27,966 nucleotides of DNA from Lachnoclostridium sp. (GTDB lineage Bacteria; Bacillota_A; Clostridia; Lachnospirales; Lachnospiraceae). Shown here piece by piece: positions 15,773 to 22,700 of the stretch (its first letter is position 1; the number at the start of each line of letters is the position of its first letter). The notes under the pieces are model-generated. The model was not told the DNA's origin. It did not search any database and saw only the letters and a list, made by a program, of their open reading frames with translations. Where the stretch lies: assembly GCA_015057755.1 (NCBI GenBank), contig SVDR01000028.1, positions 1 through 27,966 on the forward strand. The letters are read 5' to 3'. A program made the translations under genes and the position numbers.

Positions 15773-15809
15773 AAATCATGTCGATGAAGACCGGGAGATG
15801 AAAATATAG

Positions 15810-17552
15810 ATGGCAGAAGAAAAGAAAACATATAGAAGACAAAAGAAGGAGAGAAGCTCCTCAAAGATTGTCCTGATCGCAGGTGTTGCAGCTGCGGTTG
15901 TCGCAGCAGTAGCGATCGTTGGCGGGATGGTTGGAAACCGGATGAATGACGGTGCAGCCAGGATGAAGATCGAGACGGTTTCAGCAGCGCTGGAAACAAC
16001 ACCGGCGCCGGAAACGGTTGCAGAGCCGATCTCCATCGTACTGGAAACCACACTTTCTGCGGAAGAGATCGAAGCAGCAGAGCAGGAGGCGAAAGTTCAG
16101 GGTATTTTAGACGGTTATGCGAATCTTGGAATCGCAGAAGTGTCCGGATATCTGAACGTAAGAAAAACTCCGGAAAGCTTTGGCGAAGTGATCGGAAAGC
16201 TGTACCGTGGTGCAGCCTGTGAGATTGTAGAAACTTCCAATGAGGGCTGGTACAAGATTTCTTCCGGCGGCGTGACCGGATATGTCAGTGCCCAGTACAT
16301 ACATACAGGCGATAAAGCCAGAGAGATGGCTGCAGAGTACGTCGCAGAGAGAGCGGTTGTTCAGGCTGATAAACTGAATGTCCGTTCGGAGGCCAGCCAG
16401 GATGGGGAAATCGTTGGTCAGGTGTTAAAAGGTGAGCGCTATCTGGTAAGAGGCGAGGAAGACGGCTGGATCCAGATCGAAGATGGCTATATTTCAGCAG
16501 ATTATGTGGAAATCCGGATGGCACTGGATGAAGCACACAAACAGGACATGAGAACGACTGTGCTGAGTCTCTATGACAATCTTGGTGTGTCAAATGTTTC
16601 CACTTATTTAAATATCCGTGATAATCCAAGTGAAACAACAGGCAAGATCATCGGTAAATTAGAGAGTAATGCAGGTTGTGATATTTTAAGCAAGACTGAT
16701 AATGGCTGGTACAAAATCCGTTCCGGTAAAGTGACCGGTTATGTCATGGGAGAATACATCCTGACCGGTCAGCAGGCGAAAGACAAAGCGATGCAGGTAT
16801 CCCATTTGATCGCGATTGCAAACACAGACGGTGTCAATGTTCGTTCGGAACCGAATACAAATTCTACAATCTGGACCCAGATCGCAGCAAACGAACGATT
16901 CCATGTAGTCAGCCAGCAGGACGGTTGGGTAGAGATTGAGCTGGATGATACGACTGCGTTTATCTCCAGTGATTATGTGGATGTAAAATATGGTCTGAAT
17001 GAGGCCATCAAGTATACTCCGATCGTGGTAGAACCGGAAAAACCAAAGACAACGAAGCCGGCAAGCACAGGAAATTCCTCCAGTAAGCCGTCTACAGGTT
17101 CCTCAGGCGGAAGTTCTTCCGGAAACAGCTCTTCCAGCAAGCCTGCAACTTCGGCCCCGGCCGGCTCCAGCGCAGGAAGCGTATCCTCCACTCGTGCCAA
17201 TATTGCCAACACGGCAGTACAGTACGTTGGATATCCGTATGTTTACGGCGGAAACAGCCTGACAGGCGGCATTGACTGCTCCGGATTTGCACAGCAGATC
17301 CTTGCTAAGTTTGGAGTATCCCTGCCGAGAACATCCAGAGAACAGGCAAACTGCGGTCGTGGTATTTCCTCAGCGGAAATGAGACCGGGCGATCTGATCT
17401 TCTACGCAGGAAGCGGCGGAACCATTAACCATGTGGCGATTTATATCGGTAACGGTCAGGTGTGTCATGCATCCAATGCAAAGACAGGAATCAAAATCTC
17501 TTCCTGGAACTACAGAAGTCCTGCACGCATTCGAAATGTATTAGGCGATTAA
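15810..17552 (+). CDS. Membrane-anchored SH3b-NlpC/P60 peptidoglycan hydrolase
   Basis: This 580-residue protein has a basic N-terminus and one membrane segment (about 19-42). An acidic helical spacer is followed by four bacterial SH3 domains (about 107-166, 182-235, 258-319, 333-392; each has a LNVR or VNVR-type start and a GY or YV end). A Ser/Gly/Thr/Lys/Pro-rich linker (about 405-461) leads to a C-terminal NlpC/P60 domain with Cys490 (IDCSGF), His541 (NHVAIYIG) and His553. It should cleave stem-peptide bonds in the cell wall outside the membrane. SH3b domains 1 and 3 resemble each other, as do 2 and 4, suggesting duplication of a pair. A good promoter and a WalR-like box precede it. The ribosome binding site GGGAG sits 12 bases from the ATG. 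Confidence 0.93.
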   Translation: MAEEKKTYRRQKKERSSSKIVLIAGVAAAVVAAVAIVGGMVGNRMNDGAARMKIETVSAALETTPAPETVAEPISIVLETTLSAEEIEAAEQEAKVQGILDGYANLGIAEVSGYLNVRKTPESFGEVIGKLYRGAACEIVETSNEGWYKISSGGVTGYVSAQYIHTGDKAREMAAEYVAERAVVQADKLNVRSEASQDGEIVGQVLKGERYLVRGEEDGWIQIEDGYISADYVEIRMALDEAHKQDMRTTVLSLYDNLGVSNVSTYLNIRDNPSETTGKIIGKLESNAGCDILSKTDNGWYKIRSGKVTGYVMGEYILTGQQAKDKAMQVSHLIAIANTDGVNVRSEPNTNSTIWTQIAANERFHVVSQQDGWVEIELDDTTAFISSDYVDVKYGLNEAIKYTPIVVEPEKPKTTKPASTGNSSSKPSTGSSGGSSSGNSSSSKPATSAPAGSSAGSVSSTRANIANTAVQYVGYPYVYGGNSLTGGIDCSGFAQQILAKFGVSLPRTSREQANCGRGISSAEMRPGDLIFYAGSGGTINHVAIYIGNGQVCHASNAKTGIKISSWNYRSPARIRNVLGD

Positions 17553-17633
17553 AGAATCTGCCGGACTTGCATGCACACATTTCAGGAAGTCCCATATGAT
17601 ATAGTACAAACCAATTTAAAGGAGACTTATCAT

Positions 17634-17891
17634 ATGGCATGTAATAGAAATCGTAGTGGATATAATAACAACTGGAACAACGGAAATCGTTGCGGCTGGA
17701 ACGGCTGCAGCAACTGGTATGGCTGTGGTGCATGGTCTAACTGGAATGGCGATGGTTGCGGAAACTGGAATCGTTGGAATCGCTGCTGCTGCAATCGCTG
17801 CAATTCCTGGAACCTGTGCAACTGCGCAGCAACTTCCCTGGAGGCAGAGGCGACCATGGAAAACAGTTGTAACTCTTGCAGCTGCGAATAA
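17634..17891 (+). CDS. Trp/Asn/Cys-rich small protein of unknown function
   Basis: I do not recognise this 85-residue protein. About 21 Asn, 8 Trp and 14 Cys are spread through degenerate repeats (WN, NWN, RCG, GCS, GCG), followed by a different C-terminal tail that is acidic and ends in SCNSCSCE. It has no membrane segment or signal peptide. AAAGGAG at 17618-17624 lies 9 bases before the ATG and a strong hairpin terminator follows 20 bases after the stop, so it looks like a real, probably separate, gene. It could be a metal-binding or coat/matrix-like protein, but this is speculation. A GTG-started frame in another phase overlaps it but has no ribosome binding site. Confidence 0.6.
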   Translation: MACNRNRSGYNNNWNNGNRCGWNGCSNWYGCGAWSNWNGDGCGNWNRWNRCCCNRCNSWNLCNCAATSLEAEATMENSCNSCSCE

Positions 17892-17911
17892 TACTGTAGA
17901 TTAATAAGATG

Positions 17912-17941
17912 GGGCGGTATCATAGAAATATGATATCGCCC
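17912..17941 (+). terminator. Hairpin terminator after the Cys-rich gene
   Basis: GGGCGGTATCAT pairs with ATGATATCGCCC (12 bp, one G-U wobble that works only in plus-strand RNA, 6-nt loop), followed by TTATAATATT. Confidence 0.75.
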
Positions 17942-17961
17942 TTATAATATTCTCGCTGGAA

Positions 17962-17984
17962 TTGCATATATTGATAATATGCAA
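17962..17984. repeat. Small perfect inverted repeat upstream of tRNA-Pro
   Basis: TTGCATAT, 7 bases, ATATGCAA. It has no U-tract and could be an operator or hairpin; nothing else is seen between 17942 and 18020. Confidence 0.35.
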
Positions 17985-18020
17985 GGTTAATTGGCGACTT
18001 TGAAACGGAAAAGAATGTGG

Positions 18021-18049
18021 TTGTCAGTTGTCAGCAGGTCTGTTATAAT
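18021..18049 (+). promoter_or_regulatory. Promoter of tRNA-Pro
   Basis: TTGTCA and TATAAT are separated by 17 bases, and the tRNA begins 12 bases after the -10 box. Confidence 0.8.
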
Positions 18050-18060
18050 AATGATATTTA

Positions 18061-18133
18061 CGGGGTATGGCGCAGTTGGTAGCGCGCTCGTCTGGGGGGC
18101 GAGAGGTCGCGAGTTCGAGTCTCGTTGCTCCGA
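18061..18133 (+). tRNA. tRNA-Pro (anticodon GGG)
   Basis: A full cloverleaf folds: acceptor CGGGGTA with TGCTCCG, a 4-bp D stem GCGC/GCGC with loop AGTTGGTA, anticodon stem CTCGT/GCGAG with loop CTGGGGG (anticodon GGG at 18094-18096), T stem GCGAG/CTCGT with loop TTCGAGT, and discriminator A at 18133. The 3' CCA is not encoded. It reads CCC and CCU codons. Its own promoter and a downstream terminator make it a single-gene unit. Confidence 0.95.
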
Positions 18134-18146
18134 GGTGTTGGAAGGT

Positions 18147-18186
18147 GGCTGGAATCCTTATTTTATGAGGAATTTCAGCCATTTTT
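18147..18186 (+). terminator. Intrinsic terminator of tRNA-Pro
   Basis: GGCTGGAATCCT pairs with AGGAATTTCAGCC (one bulge, one G-U pair) and is followed by ATTTTT. Confidence 0.85.
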
Positions 18187-18208
18187 CCCTTTAAAGAGCT
18201 GGAAATTT

Positions 18209-18228
18209 TTTGAAGACATTTGAAGACA
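18209..18228 (+). repeat. Tandem 10-bp repeat upstream of xpt
   Basis: TTTGAAGACA occurs twice head to tail, 35 bases before the xpt ATG. It could be a binding site on one face of the helix. No purine riboswitch or clear promoter is seen in the 130 bases between tRNA-Pro and xpt. Confidence 0.45.
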
Positions 18229-18263
18229 AAAAATTAAAAATACGCAAGAAAAGAGGATAAACA

Positions 18264-18842
18264 ATGAACGCATTACAGGAAAGAATCTTAAGAGACGGTA
18301 TAGTAAAGCAGGGCAATATCTTAAAAGTTGACAGTTTCTTGAATCATCAGATGGATATGGAACTGTTTAATGAAATGGGAAAAGAGTGGAAGAAGCGTTT
18401 CGAAGGAAAGCAGATCGATAAGATTCTTACCATTGAGGCATCCGGTATCGCAATTGCATGCATCGCAGCCCAGTATTTTGGTGTCCCGGTTGTATTTGCG
18501 AAGAAGGCGAAAAGTGTAAATCTGGATGGAGAAATGTATACCGCTGAGGTGGAGTCATTTACACATAAGAATAAAAATACGGTGATCGTTTCCAAGAAGT
18601 TTATTTCTGAAGGAGAGCATATTTTGATTATCGATGATTTCCTGGCGAATGGCTGTGCATTGCAGGGACTGATTCATATCGTTCAGGTGGCCGGTGCCCA
18701 TGTGGAAGGAATCGGTATTGCTATCGAGAAAGGATTTCAGACGGGCGGCCGTGTGATTCGCAATATGGGATATCAGTTGGAGTCTTTGGCAGTTATTGAT
18801 GCTATGGACTGGGAGACTGGAGCGATTACATTTAGAGAGTAA
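18264..18842 (+). CDS. xpt: Xanthine phosphoribosyltransferase
   Basis: This 192-residue enzyme, the usual length for Xpt, salvages xanthine to XMP using PRPP in the cytoplasm. It shows the N-terminal [12 protein letters not shown] and [10 protein letters not shown] segments, IEASGIA near residues 58-64, [10 protein letters not shown], and the PRPP-binding loop [13 protein letters not shown] at 120-132. AGAGGA lies 6 bases before the ATG. In Bacillus the gene is controlled by a guanine riboswitch and paired with the permease pbuX; neither is visible here. It is followed by the separately promoted nitrogenase-like operon. Confidence 0.95.
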   Translation: MNALQERILRDGIVKQGNILKVDSFLNHQMDMELFNEMGKEWKKRFEGKQIDKILTIEASGIAIACIAAQYFGVPVVFAKKAKSVNLDGEMYTAEVESFTHKNKNTVIVSKKFISEGEHILIIDDFLANGCALQGLIHIVQVAGAHVEGIGIAIEKGFQTGGRVIRNMGYQLESLAVIDAMDWETGAITFRE

Positions 18843-18880
18843 ACCATTACCAAATCATGTAAATCTTTCCAAAGAATGTA

Positions 18881-18908
18881 TTGACTAATATTTAATGAAT
18901 GTTATAAT
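18881..18908 (+). promoter_or_regulatory. Promoter of the nitrogenase-like operon
   Basis: TTGACT and TATAAT are separated by 16 bases. Transcription from about 18914 gives a leader of roughly 165 nt before the first gene. Confidence 0.82.
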
Positions 18909-18945
18909 AATAGTAACTATTCTCACATCAAAATATTACATTGAG

Positions 18946-19023
18946 ATGGAAGACCGGGTTACATGAAAGAAATATGGAAAGTCGCGATCTGTCTGGATCG
19001 TGACCGCTTGAAATAGGTTCATG
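18946..19023 (+). promoter_or_regulatory. Structured leader RNA, candidate riboswitch or leader-peptide attenuator
   Basis: A 9-bp stem (18981-18989 with 18996-19004, one G-U pair, 6-nt loop) is nested in an outer CATGAA/TTCATG helix (18962-18967 with 19018-19023). A 17-codon reading frame (18963-19016, MKEIWKVAICLDRDRLK) lies within it, and an overlapping 6-codon frame (MEDRVT) starts at 18946. Neither has a good ribosome binding site. An intrinsic terminator follows at once. I could not match it to a riboswitch class I know. Confidence 0.5.
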
Positions 19024-19027
19024 ATGG

Positions 19028-19064
19028 AAGCTGTGTCTTTTGAGATACAGCTTTTTATTTTTAT
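19028..19064 (+). terminator. Intrinsic terminator in the operon leader (attenuator)
   Basis: AAGCTGTGTC pairs with GATACAGCTT (10 bp, one G-U, loop TTTTGA), then TTTATTTTTATT. It lies between the promoter and the first gene, ending about 15 bases before the ATG, so read-through must be controlled for the operon to be expressed. Confidence 0.85.
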
Positions 19065-19079
19065 TATGGGAGGAAAACG

Positions 19080-19334
19080 ATGGAAACAAGAGTAGCGGTT
19101 ATGAGCATCATAGTGGAAGATCCGGAATCTGTGCAGGCGATGAATGAGTTGCTGCATCAGTACGGAGATTATGTAATTGGAAGAATGGGAATTCCATACA
19201 GGAAAAAAGGAATTAATATTATCAGTATTGCTTTAGATGCGCCACAGGATGCAATCAGTGCATTATCCGGAAAAATTGGAAAACTTTCCGGTGTCAGCTC
19301 CAAAGTGGCATACTCTAACGCAGGGAAAAAATAA
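19080..19334 (+). CDS. TM1266-family regulator (iron-only hydrogenase system type)
   Basis: This 84-residue protein matches the TM1266 family, small ACT-like ferredoxin-fold proteins annotated as putative iron-only hydrogenase system regulators. It shows [37 protein letters not shown] followed by [35 protein letters not shown]. The family name comes from gene neighbourhood with hydrogenase maturation genes; the ligand is unknown. GGGAGG stands 6 bases before the ATG. It is the first gene of the operon, directly behind the attenuator and 20 bases before the NifH-like gene. It may sense a metabolite or cluster state for this system. Confidence 0.88.
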   Translation: METRVAVMSIIVEDPESVQAMNELLHQYGDYVIGRMGIPYRKKGINIISIALDAPQDAISALSGKIGKLSGVSSKVAYSNAGKK

Positions 19335-19354
19335 ACGAATGTGAGGAAGCACAA

Positions 19355-20119
19355 ATGATTAAAATTGCAGTATACGGAAAAGGCGGTATTGGTAAATCCA
19401 CAACGGTTTCCAATTTGTCCGCAGCTCTTAGTGACATGGGATATAAGGTGATGCAGATCGGATGTGACCCAAAGGCGGACTCTACGGTTAATCTTCACGG
19501 AAAAGAGAAGGTAGAAACCGTTCTGGATCTGGTTCGCACCAGAAAGAATGCGTTTACATTGGAGGATATGGTCACAGAAGGTTACGGCGGAGTGATTTGT
19601 GTGGAGGCCGGAGGTCCGACGCCGGGACTTGGATGTGCAGGAAGAGGAATTATTGCAGCTCTGGAAAAGCTGGCTGAGAAGGGTGCTTACGAAACCTATA
19701 AGCCGGACGTCGTATTTTATGATGTTCTCGGCGATGTTGTGTGCGGAGGTTTTTCTATGCCGATGCGCGGCGGATATGCGGACAAAGTGTTTATCATTAC
19801 ATCCGGAGAGAATATGGCGATCCATGCGGCTGCCAATATCGCAATGGCAGTTGACGGATTCAAAGGTCGCGGCTACGCGGAGCTCGGCGGCGTGATCTTG
19901 AACCGCAGAAATGTAAAGAATGAGGATGCCAAGGTTGCGGAACTGGCGGAAGACATCCACTCTGAAGTGATCGCATCTTTAAGCCGCAGCGAGATGGTTC
20001 AGGAGGCAGAGGAGATGAAGAAGACCGTGATCGAGGCATTTCCGGACAGTGAGATGGCACAGGAGTACAGAGAACTTGCGAAGACATTACTGAAGATTTG
20101 TGGGGGGAATGCATGTTAA
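19355..20119 (+). CDS. NifH-like nitrogenase reductase homologue (Fe protein)
   Basis: This 254-residue protein is a NifH/BchL-type ATPase. The P-loop GKGGIGKST is at 8-16 and the switch DPKADST near 38-44. The two cysteines that bridge a dimer with one [4Fe-4S] cluster are Cys94 (GLGCAGRG) and Cys130 ([11 protein letters not shown]). Arg97, equivalent to the ADP-ribosylated Arg of NifH, is kept. It should deliver electrons with ATP hydrolysis to the two downstream subunits. It is shorter than true NifH (about 290). No nifB, nifE or nifN is near, so nitrogen fixation is unlikely. GAGGA lies 7 bases before the ATG, and the 3' end overlaps the next gene by 7 bases. Confidence 0.93.
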   Translation: MIKIAVYGKGGIGKSTTVSNLSAALSDMGYKVMQIGCDPKADSTVNLHGKEKVETVLDLVRTRKNAFTLEDMVTEGYGGVICVEAGGPTPGLGCAGRGIIAALEKLAEKGAYETYKPDVVFYDVLGDVVCGGFSMPMRGGYADKVFIITSGENMAIHAAANIAMAVDGFKGRGYAELGGVILNRRNVKNEDAKVAELAEDIHSEVIASLSRSEMVQEAEEMKKTVIEAFPDSEMAQEYRELAKTLLKICGGNAC

Positions 20120-21441
20120 AACGAGTTGGCAGAGAAATCGATCCAAAAGGCGCTGAAGTTGCGATTCGCGATGCACACTTTCCGTCTCCGTTTGTATCCG
20201 GTCTGGAATATGCGACACCGGCCAGAGGCACATGGAATATCGTACATACAGGAATGCTGATCCCGGAAGCGCATGAGATTTTTGTATGTGCAGCCGGATG
20301 CCTTCGCGGTGTGGTTCTGACTGCTGCGGAACTTCATGCGGAGCATCGTTTTTCGACGGTAGCAGTCCGTGAGCATAACCTGCTAGATGGAGATATGGAA
20401 GAACTGGTCATTGAGGGTGTCAGCGACATTATTGAGAAACTGCCGAAACGTCCTCCGGCAGTTCTGGTGTATACAAGCTGTATTCATCACTTCGCAGGGT
20501 GTGATCTGGATATGATCTACCGCGAGCTGCGCAGTCGGTTTCCGGATATTGATTTTACGGACTGTTATATGAACCCGATCATGCGAAAGAGTGGATTGAC
20601 GCCGGATCAGCTGATGCGAAGCCGTCTGTACATGCTGTTGAAAGAACGCGAAAAAAAGGGAAATACAGTTGCAATCATCGGCAATGATCTGCCGACAGAC
20701 GAGAATAGTGAGCTTTACCGGTATTTAAAAGAACAGAATTTTAAGATCCATGAGATTACATCCTGTAAGACTTATGAGGAATACCAGGAGATGGCAGAGA
20801 GTGAATTTTATATTTCTTATAACGCAGCAGCGGTTGCCGGAGGAAAGATGCTGGAAGAACGTCTCGGCGGCAGACATTTTTATCTTCCGTTCAGTTTCAA
20901 TTATGATGAGATCGACCGCGGTTATCAGACATTGGCAGAAGCCCTTGGAAGACCGGCTCCGGATTTCAGCGGTAAACGGGAAGAGTGCGATAAAGCGTTA
21001 AGAGAGACGAAAGAATTGATCGGAAACACAGAGATTGCGATTGATTTTGCATTTTGTCCGAGACCGCTCGGTTTGGCGCGTATGCTGCTGGATGCCGGAT
21101 TTAATGTGAAAAAAGTATATCTGGATGCAATCTCCGGAGAAGAAAAAAATGATTATTTATACCTGCAGCAGGCATTTCCGAACTTGATGCTTCATCCGAC
21201 TGTGCATGCAAAAATGCGGTTTATGGCCTCAAAGGAGCCGACAAAAACACTGGCGATCGGTCAGAAAGCGGCGTATTTTGCAAACACCAATCATTTTGTC
21301 AATGTGGTTGAGGGAGGCGGAATGCACGGATACCATGCTGTGCTGCAGACACTCGCGTATATGCGGGAGGCATTTTTAGAAGAAAAAGATATGCGTTCCT
21401 TGATTCAGATCAAAGGAATGGGATGTGAGGGCTGCATATGA
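20113..21441 (+). CDS. Nitrogenase-like component 1 subunit (NifD-like)
   Basis: This 442-residue protein has the nitrogenase component 1 fold signatures. Candidate cluster ligands are Cys59 and Cys63 ([10 protein letters not shown]), Cys123 and Cys130 ([11 protein letters not shown]), with PNDVE-less central lobes and a C-terminal [14 protein letters not shown]. By eye, His405 of that motif aligns with the FeMo-cofactor His of NifD, while the NifD Cys275 position reads Tyr/Asn. The protein ends in a CxxC tail (GMGCEGCI). I prefer ATG 20113 with GGGGGGAA upstream over a TTG at 20098. It overlaps the NifH-like gene by 7 bases and the next gene by 4, so the three are translationally coupled. 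The substrate is unknown. Confidence 0.85.
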   Translation: MLKRVGREIDPKGAEVAIRDAHFPSPFVSGLEYATPARGTWNIVHTGMLIPEAHEIFVCAAGCLRGVVLTAAELHAEHRFSTVAVREHNLLDGDMEELVIEGVSDIIEKLPKRPPAVLVYTSCIHHFAGCDLDMIYRELRSRFPDIDFTDCYMNPIMRKSGLTPDQLMRSRLYMLLKEREKKGNTVAIIGNDLPTDENSELYRYLKEQNFKIHEITSCKTYEEYQEMAESEFYISYNAAAVAGGKMLEERLGGRHFYLPFSFNYDEIDRGYQTLAEALGRPAPDFSGKREECDKALRETKELIGNTEIAIDFAFCPRPLGLARMLLDAGFNVKKVYLDAISGEEKNDYLYLQQAFPNLMLHPTVHAKMRFMASKEPTKTLAIGQKAAYFANTNHFVNVVEGGGMHGYHAVLQTLAYMREAFLEEKDMRSLIQIKGMGCEGCI

Positions 21442-22595
21442 GACAGATAGCAAGAATTATTTCCACATATTCTGCCGACGTGTTCGGCGTATGTTCGGCT
21501 CTGTTCGAACTTGGCGGTATGACAGTCATGCATGATGCATCCGGCTGCAATTCTACTTATACGACCCATGATGAACCGCGATGGTATGATATGGACAGTA
21601 TGGTCTACATTTCCGGCCTCTCGGAGATGGAAGCGATCATGGGTGACGATGAAAAGCTCATCAACGATATTGCGGATGCTGCAGAGGATCTTCAGCCGAG
21701 ATTTATTGCGATCGCAGGAACTCCGATCCCTGCCATGACGGGATTTGACTACGAGTCAGTGGCGTACCTGATTGAACAGAGGACAGGGATTCCTACATTT
21801 GGTTTTCCGACGACGGGAATGAATACTTACGTTCACGGTGCTTCTATGGCGCTGGAGGGATATGCGAGACGGTTCGTGGACAGAAATGTTGAAAGGACAG
21901 AAAGACTATCGGCCAATATCCTTGGCCTGACTCCGCTGGATTTCAGCGTGAACGGTTGCGATCACTCCATTGCACAATTCCTGGAAAAAGCAGGCTTTGA
22001 AGTGATTTCAAAATGGGCCATGGGAAGTACGCCGGAGGAACTTTCTCAGGCGGGAAAAGCTCATGTGAATCTGGTTGTATCTGCGACCGGTCTGGGAGTT
22101 GCGAAAGCGCTGAAAGAGATGTTTGGCACACCGTATGTGATCGGTCTTCCATATGGAGAGAAAGCTTCAGAGAAATTAGCGGAACTGCTGCACAGGGCGG
22201 CTGGCGGCTGTGAAGGAACCGTAACCAACTGGAGCAATCTTCCGGACGGAGAAATCGCCGTAGTAGGAGAGGGAATTACTTCTCTGGCTCTGGCAAATGC
22301 CATTGAAACGGAGCTCGGTGTCGGTGTAAAAGTTCTCTGTGCGACCGAGTGCGAGGATCGTATTCTTCGTGAAAAAGACCGGGTGACCATGGATGAGGAA
22401 GAGATTGAGGAAGCGTTGGTGGATGTGAAGATCATGATCGCAGACCCTCTGTATCGGCCGATCTGCCCGGAAGAGACGAAATTTATTCCGCTTCCTGTGG
22501 AGGCATTTTCCGGAAGAATTTTCCGAAGTGAGATTCCTGATCTGGCTGTCGAATTTAAGTCCCTGGCAGAACAATTGTTGCAAACTATTCCGTAA
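21438..22595 (+). CDS. Nitrogenase-like component 1 subunit (NifK-like)
   Basis: This 385-residue second component 1 subunit starts in an ATGA overlap with the NifD-like gene. It has GVCSALFELGG (Cys19), HDASGCNSTYTTHDEPRWYD (Cys37) and AIAGTPIPAMTGFD near 91-104, where nitrogenase NifK would have its third P-cluster Cys but this protein has Thr-Pro. With Cys63 and Cys123 of the partner, this leaves about four cysteine ligands, as for a bridging [4Fe-4S] cluster of DPOR or CfbD type rather than an 8-Fe P-cluster. It probably forms a heterotetramer with the NifD-like subunit and takes electrons from the NifH-like protein. It is shorter than NifK (about 520). Confidence 0.83.
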   Translation: MRQIARIISTYSADVFGVCSALFELGGMTVMHDASGCNSTYTTHDEPRWYDMDSMVYISGLSEMEAIMGDDEKLINDIADAAEDLQPRFIAIAGTPIPAMTGFDYESVAYLIEQRTGIPTFGFPTTGMNTYVHGASMALEGYARRFVDRNVERTERLSANILGLTPLDFSVNGCDHSIAQFLEKAGFEVISKWAMGSTPEELSQAGKAHVNLVVSATGLGVAKALKEMFGTPYVIGLPYGEKASEKLAELLHRAAGGCEGTVTNWSNLPDGEIAVVGEGITSLALANAIETELGVGVKVLCATECEDRILREKDRVTMDEEEIEEALVDVKIMIADPLYRPICPEETKFIPLPVEAFSGRIFRSEIPDLAVEFKSLAEQLLQTIP

Positions 22596-22606
22596 ATTGG
22601 TATAAT
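22578..22606 (+). promoter_or_regulatory. Promoter of the aldo/keto reductase gene
   Basis: TTGCAA and TATAAT are separated by 17 bases. The -35 box lies within the last codons of the NifK-like gene, which separates the reductase from the nitrogenase-like operon. Confidence 0.65.
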
Positions 22607-22700
22607 AAAATAGACGTAATCCGGAAGAAAAAGGTAGTATGAGAACGAAGTACCGAAGCTCCGGAAAATGATTTTCTTAAAGTTATATGGAGGAAAGTTT

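Noticed and set aside
14796..15775. 9-bp inverted repeat (TTGTTACAA and TTGTAACAA) around the recombinase as an invertible-element boundary
   Set aside because: Too short and part of common TGTAACA-type motifs; no longer inverted repeat was found on either side of the gene.
17656..17904. 82-residue Ala/Thr/Gly-rich frame overlapping the Cys-rich gene in another phase
   Set aside because: It begins with GTG and has no ribosome binding site, whereas the ATG at 17634 has AAAGGAG at good spacing; kept as the alternative for that locus.
17630..17923. 97-residue minus-strand frame antisense to the Cys-rich gene
   Set aside because: Its Gln/Phe/Leu bias mirrors the repeats of the opposite strand, and it crosses the terminator hairpin without a start signal.
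18061..18133. tRNA-Pro as an integration site for a mobile element
   Set aside because: No repeated copy of the tRNA 3' end was seen downstream and the flanking genes are ordinary chromosomal genes.
17991..18194. 67-residue plus-strand reading frame across tRNA-Pro
   Set aside because: It overlaps a well-folded tRNA, its promoter and its terminator, and has no ribosome binding site.
18914..19023. Leader RNA as a SAM, TPP, THF, c-di-GMP, fluoride or molybdenum cofactor riboswitch
   Set aside because: None of the conserved core sequences of these classes that I know is present; left as unassigned.
19169..19960. 263-residue minus-strand frame opposite the TM1266 and NifH-like genes
   Set aside because: It is a codon-bias shadow of clearly recognisable genes, with no family motif of its own.
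18866..22595. True nitrogen-fixation operon
   Set aside because: No nifB, nifE or nifN, shortened subunits, and missing P-cluster and cofactor cysteines argue against nitrogenase.
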